A stretch of 64,000 nt of DNA from Aphelenchoides besseyi (taxonomy: Eukaryota > Nematoda > Chromadorea > Rhabditida > Aphelenchoididae). Where the stretch lies: positions 3,906,001 through 3,970,000 of the forward strand of contig JAMPIQ010000003.1 of assembly GCA_024699855.1 (NCBI GenBank). Reading direction: 5' to 3'. The notes below the pieces were generated by a model. The model was not told the origin of the DNA and ran no database searches. It was given only the letters and a program-made list of their open reading frames with translations. Below, in pieces: positions 54,349-64,000 of this stretch. The position numbers and the translations under genes are program-made. Within the stretch, counting starts at the first letter, position 1. Every line of letters starts with the position of its first letter.

Positions 54349-56436
54349 TTACAAACGAGAACGTTGTTTCTCTTGTTCACGGAGTTCGCGTCTAAGTATT
54401 TTACCGCTTGGATTCTTCGGAATTGCATTAACGAAAACCACTCCACCAGTTAATTGTTTGTATCCGGCCACACGATCTAAATTACTATTAACTGGAATTC
54501 CAAATGCAATAGTTTACCCTTAACAAATTTTTGTACTTCTGATTCGTTAAGTGACGTATCAGATCGCACAACGAACGCTTTCGGTTTTTCGCCGCTTCGT
54601 TCGTCTGGAACTCCGATCACCGCAACATCGTTGATCTTCGGATGACCCAAAAGCAAATCCTCCAATTCAGCTGGTGGAACTTGATATCCTTTGACCTTGA
54701 TTAGTTCTTTGATACGATCCACAATGTAAACTTGGCCAAACGTATCGAAATAAGCTATATCTCCTGAATGAAGCCAACCATCTCGGTCGATTGTTTCAGC
54801 AGTGGCAAGTGGTCGATTCAAGTAACCTACTCCGTTCATATTCACTATTTTGCAACTAGTTGTTTTACCTTTCATAACCGTTGGACCTCGAAAACACAAC
54901 TCACCCCGTTTGTTGGGCGGTAAAGTTTCTCCAGTTTCGGGATTGATGATCTGCAATCATCGAATTGAATTGAAACAAATTAGTGGACTTACTTTTGCTT
55001 CAAGTGTTGGACACAAGTATCCACAGGCGTTGAAAGTTTCAATGTGCGGATTGGGTAGGAAAGCAGCCATCGAGCATTCGCTCATTCCGAATCCTTGACC
55101 CACGTATTTCATTTTCAAACGTTTCTTTAGTTCCGAACAAACTTCAACGCCAATTGGAGCTGCACCAGTACACGCATTGACTAACGAACTCAAATCATAT
55201 TTATTCACTGCTGGAGATTTTGCCAACCAAACGAACATTGGCGGAACACCGTACAGTTGTTTTACCTGAAAACGAAACAACTCAAAGCGAATCGAACATC
55301 GTTAAACCTTGTAGTCTTGTAAATGTTGACAAAACAATTCGGGTATGAACTGTTGCATTACAATGACAGTGAATCCTTCCATTAGAGCTGAACAAATCAT
55401 TCCCATACCGTATATGTCTAAATGACAATAATAACTATATTACATAAGACAATCGAGAAAAAAAGATTGGTTTCTTAGCAATTCGAGTAACTCACGATAG
55501 AATGGCATGACAAGCAAATGACATTCTTTTCTTGGTTTATATCCTTTCAGAAAAGTAGTGTAAATTTGATTTTGATTATACCTAAAACAAAGCAGTAAGG
55601 AGTCTTAAATGTATGGTTATACCAAATGTAACTGTTCATCATAGTTCCAAAGTTTCTGTGGGTCAAAGCAACACCTTTTGGTACACCGGCTAAAAACAAA
55701 GAACATAAACTTGACTAGAAGATTTTATACTTGTTCCCGAACTGTACGGCAACAACAGAAGATCGTTTGCAGCGTCAATTTTTGGTGGTGCATTTCGTAG
55801 AGCAGGAACAGTAGATAGAACGGTCGCAAAATCAACGAGCCCTATTGGCAATGACGATGGAGCGGATGAGTCGTGTTTAACAACTACAATCAACTGAATC
55901 AATGGACACTTCGCTGCGGCTTCCATCACTTCGGCGAGTTTTTTACTCGAAGTAAAAACAACTTTGCATTGACTGTCTGTGAATTGTCGTTCCAATTCGT
56001 AGGGTTTGAAAGCCATGCTGCATCCACTTGCAACTCCGCCAATATAGGCACCACCAGCAAAAGCCGCAATGAATTCCCAACCCTGGAAAATAAAAATAAA
56101 GTTGATTATTCCTAAACTTACTGACGGCAAAACCAAACAAAAACTGCTTCCTTTACTGAAACCTCGACTCTCCAAGAATGCAGCCACAGATAAACTTCGA
56201 TTGTAAAGATTTGTGTAAGAAACCACATCAGATTTGTCGTGAGCGTTGATCTGAAATAGACAATAGATAGTCGTGTATTGTGTTGAACAAACAATGGCCG
56301 GTCGATTGGGTTCAAGAATTGCATGCGACCACAAGGTCTCAAGAAATTTGGCAGGAAAACTATCATTGAATTCCAACGGAGCATCAACAATTTGTTTATG
56401 AACGAATGGCACACCTTCCACAGCCACCGAACTCAT
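54349..56436 (-). CDS. 4CL/luciferase-like acyl-CoA synthetase, copy 3
   Basis: Starts [20 protein letters not shown] at 56436 and ends at TAA 54349. ANL motifs: [10 protein letters not shown] at the start of the P-loop exon, [12 protein letters not shown] in the next, [49 protein letters not shown] and [14 protein letters not shown]. It ends SRL, a type-1 peroxisomal signal. The first intron (after RPAI) is at the same place as in copy 1. It is clearly more diverged and less GC-rich than the shared tract of copies 1 and 2, so that identity is not a family-wide constraint. Confidence 0.92.
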
Positions 56437-57487
56437 TGTCGAATAATTGGTACTAAACGAGAAATCAAAAAGATTAAAAAGTAAAGAAAACAAAACATCG
56501 TATCTTCTCTAACAACATACTTTGCTTTAAATTAACAAGATCTTCAAATTTTCTAAGAAGAAGCTTACTGTTGAATGTTCATCCATTTGCCATGTTTCAT
56601 CCAACTTCGCTTTTTGCTTTTTTCGATCTGGCAAGAACTGCTAACGGAAATGTGAATCGATTCGTTTTGAAGAACCATAAAAGTTGAGCTTATCAATCGC
56701 CGTAGAAAACCGTTTTGCCATCTCAGTATGTTCATGTTCAACAGAACAAGGAAGCAAAAACCCCAATCGACTGAATAAGCCGGGAATTTTGATTCGAAAA
56801 TGATTTAAAGGTCCTTCGACCTTTTTGACTCATCTTCCGTTTTAGCGCTCGAAATGTTTGAGTCTTGAATGAATGCCAATCTTCGATTACTTTCAACAAC
56901 AAAGTCTATGGTTAAAGAAGATGTGATGCTCATTTCACACGCAAAAATCATATCAATTGTTTGTTGAATACAAACACAAGGATGACTATTAAAAGCACAC
57001 ATACGTCACTTAACCGCAACCTTCTCGATCACGGATGATCTCTACGAAGAGCAAAAGGAAAACGAAACTGATCGGTACGAGGTGATCGATCAAACTGCGC
57101 AATCAGACAAATGCCCTTCACCGCTCGACAGTTGTAAGTGCTAGAACGTAAATGAACAAATTAAAATGTCAAATCGCATTAACTGCCATCTACTCCCATT
57201 AACTCGCATCAGTGCATTCAACTAATGTTTACATTTCATTAAACAAGGCCGTTCGATCAACCACTTTCACTACTTTCTTTGTATGAACATTTCTGTATGT
57301 CAATCAGCCTGAAAATCTACGATCGATACTCGTGAGCTGAATACGCCCATTTTCCTGAACAACTCAAATGTTTTACTGTGAACTACGTAGTCGCACACAA
57401 TTTTGGGATGCTTCAGAGAAGTACCCAGTAAAACGGTTTGTTCTCAAGAAATCTATTAGACTCTGTAGTCTGTAGTCACTTGTTTTT
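56437..57487. other. intergenic
   Basis: AT-rich, about 1 kb, with no exon recognised. The left terminal repeat of the FLYWCH element begins at its right edge. Confidence 0.4.
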
Positions 57488-58185
57488 GGGGGGAGAATCC
57501 CAATTCATCCCCGAGCCGATTCATTCCCGGTCCAATTCATCCCCCATAACTCTTCATCCCTTCTAAAAATCCTCCTCGATTTCTAACACAAACATTCTAG
57601 AGTGAAGGTAAAACGAAGAAGGTCAATTTGTAAAATTTATAGAATGCGCGAAAAGAGTGAATGTTCTAAGGAAAACTCAATTTACTTCCACAGTCTCTCT
57701 AGCTCGAGTTTTGACGTCATTCAACATGATTCGACGACCAACTTCTCCTGGTGAACTGTCATGTCCCGAATGTGTTGGATATTCGTGAGCAGCTTCACCG
57801 TCCGGAACTTGAACCACAGCGGCATTTGTACGAACTCGAGCACGACATCCTGTTTTTTGAAACAACGAACATCGACATAAAATGTATCCATCTTTCAACT
57901 CTCGATGTTTCCAAAACGTGGGACCATTGACAACGAGAATCTTTTGTTCACGATTTGACCGTAGCATAATAAGAAAATACGATTTGGATGACAATTGAAC
58001 TAGTAGTAAGAAACACTGACGAAACAACAAGATCTAAGAAAAAGATGTTTGTGTGCTCGTGGTTTCTTTAAATGATTTCAAATTTGCGATCAAAAATTTT
58101 AGGGATGAAGAGTTATGGGGGATGAATCGGCTCGAGGATGAATCGGCGGGGATGAATCGGGAGGGGATGAATTAGGACGCACTCG
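57488..58185. mobile_element. TIR element carrying a FLYWCH zinc-finger ORF
   Basis: Arms at about 57492-57575 and 58092-58178 are inverted repeats. A 26-bp core (57535-57560 against 58102-58127) is a perfect match, and both arms contain short tandem units around GATTCATCCCC. Between them lies one minus-strand ORF with a FLYWCH finger, a domain shared by Mutator-like (MULE) transposases and host factors. Size is about 690 bp. No transposase catalytic core is present, so it is non-autonomous or a single-domain relic. Target-site duplications were not identified with certainty. Confidence 0.6.
57677..57967 (-). CDS. FLYWCH-type zinc-finger protein (96 aa) inside the TIR element
   Basis: From ATG 57967 to a stop at 57677. 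Residues about 12-60 read VNGPTFWKHRELKDGYILCR, then CSLFQKTGCRARVRTNA and later AHEYPTHSGH. This gives the FLYWCH pattern: an aromatic strand, C-x(n)-C-x-A-R, and a terminal H-x-H-like pair. The domain binds DNA in MULE transposases and in nematode FLH repressors. The tail (RRIMLNDVKTRARETVE) resembles the linker that follows the finger in such proteins. A longer frame upstream starts at a TTG and is not used. Confidence 0.6.
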   Translation of the reverse strand: MLRSNREQKILVVNGPTFWKHRELKDGYILCRCSLFQKTGCRARVRTNAAVVQVPDGEAAHEYPTHSGHDSSPGEVGRRIMLNDVKTRARETVEVN

Positions 58186-58386
58186 TTTTAGGGTCAATTA
58201 CGCTCATCAACGATTGCGATTCGCTCAGTTTTATTACATTGAACACAACAGGTGGTCATTATGACCTCAACAATAGAACAAGAAAAATGATCGATCGTAA
58301 AATAAAGAAATCATTGAACAGAATTATGACAAAACCCGAAAAAGTAACAACGGGATTAAGAAAGATTCAGAAATTGTTGTTCAAAT

Positions 58387-64000
<5,614 letters not shown>

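Overview
The window is eukaryotic and most likely nematode nuclear DNA. Almost every gene is cut by very short introns (mostly 38-60 nt) with GT donors and TTTCAG/TTTAG acceptors, and genes are dense on both strands. The families fit: a small secreted SXP/RAL-2 (DUF148)-like protein, an invertebrate GH25 lysozyme, a troponin C close to nematode muscle TnC, and a Regnase/RDE-8-type NYN RNase. The species cannot be named from the sequence. Exon structures below were worked out by hand from splice sites and frame continuity; no alignment was run.

0-14 kb: a mariner-type transposase N-terminus at the edge, a NUDT19-like Nudix hydrolase, ETF-ubiquinone oxidoreductase (ETFDH), a block of duplicated novel genes (4.3-5.7 kb), two unrecognised spliced genes (6.0-7.1 and 7.7-9.2 kb), two degenerate tRNA-like elements, and an enolase-like gene with altered active-site residues.

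14-28.7 kb: NUP85, then the second copy of the novel divergent gene pair, a complete NYN endoribonuclease, and two peroxisomal-type acyl-CoA synthetase genes in inverted orientation. The synthetases share an apparently identical tract of about 550 bp and flank a Nanos gene. A seven-finger C2H2 gene follows.

28.7-44.7 kb: RPS12, troponin C, a BED-finger gene, a gene-poor 3-4 kb, a calmodulin-like gene with a GH25 lysozyme nested antisense in its large intron, two small secreted proteins, a mitochondrial carrier homologue (MTCH), an unrecognised membrane protein and L-lactate dehydrogenase.

44.7-64 kb: a partial CCCH-finger gene, decayed duplicates of NUP85 and of the NYN gene, a Ly6/uPAR-like peptide, a two-module thrombospondin-like secreted protein, an SLC35-type nucleotide-sugar transporter, a third acyl-CoA synthetase, a TIR element carrying a FLYWCH finger, and a long ABCC/MRP transporter running off the right end.

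The most unusual content is the duplicated block: a 95-residue protein gene and a 68-69-residue secreted peptide gene share one divergent promoter, are present twice, and lie next to intact or broken copies of the NYN RNase gene. ETFDH, the three acyl-CoA synthetases and the Nudix (acyl-)CoA hydrolase are all linked to fatty-acid or CoA metabolism. They are not arranged as an obvious operon.
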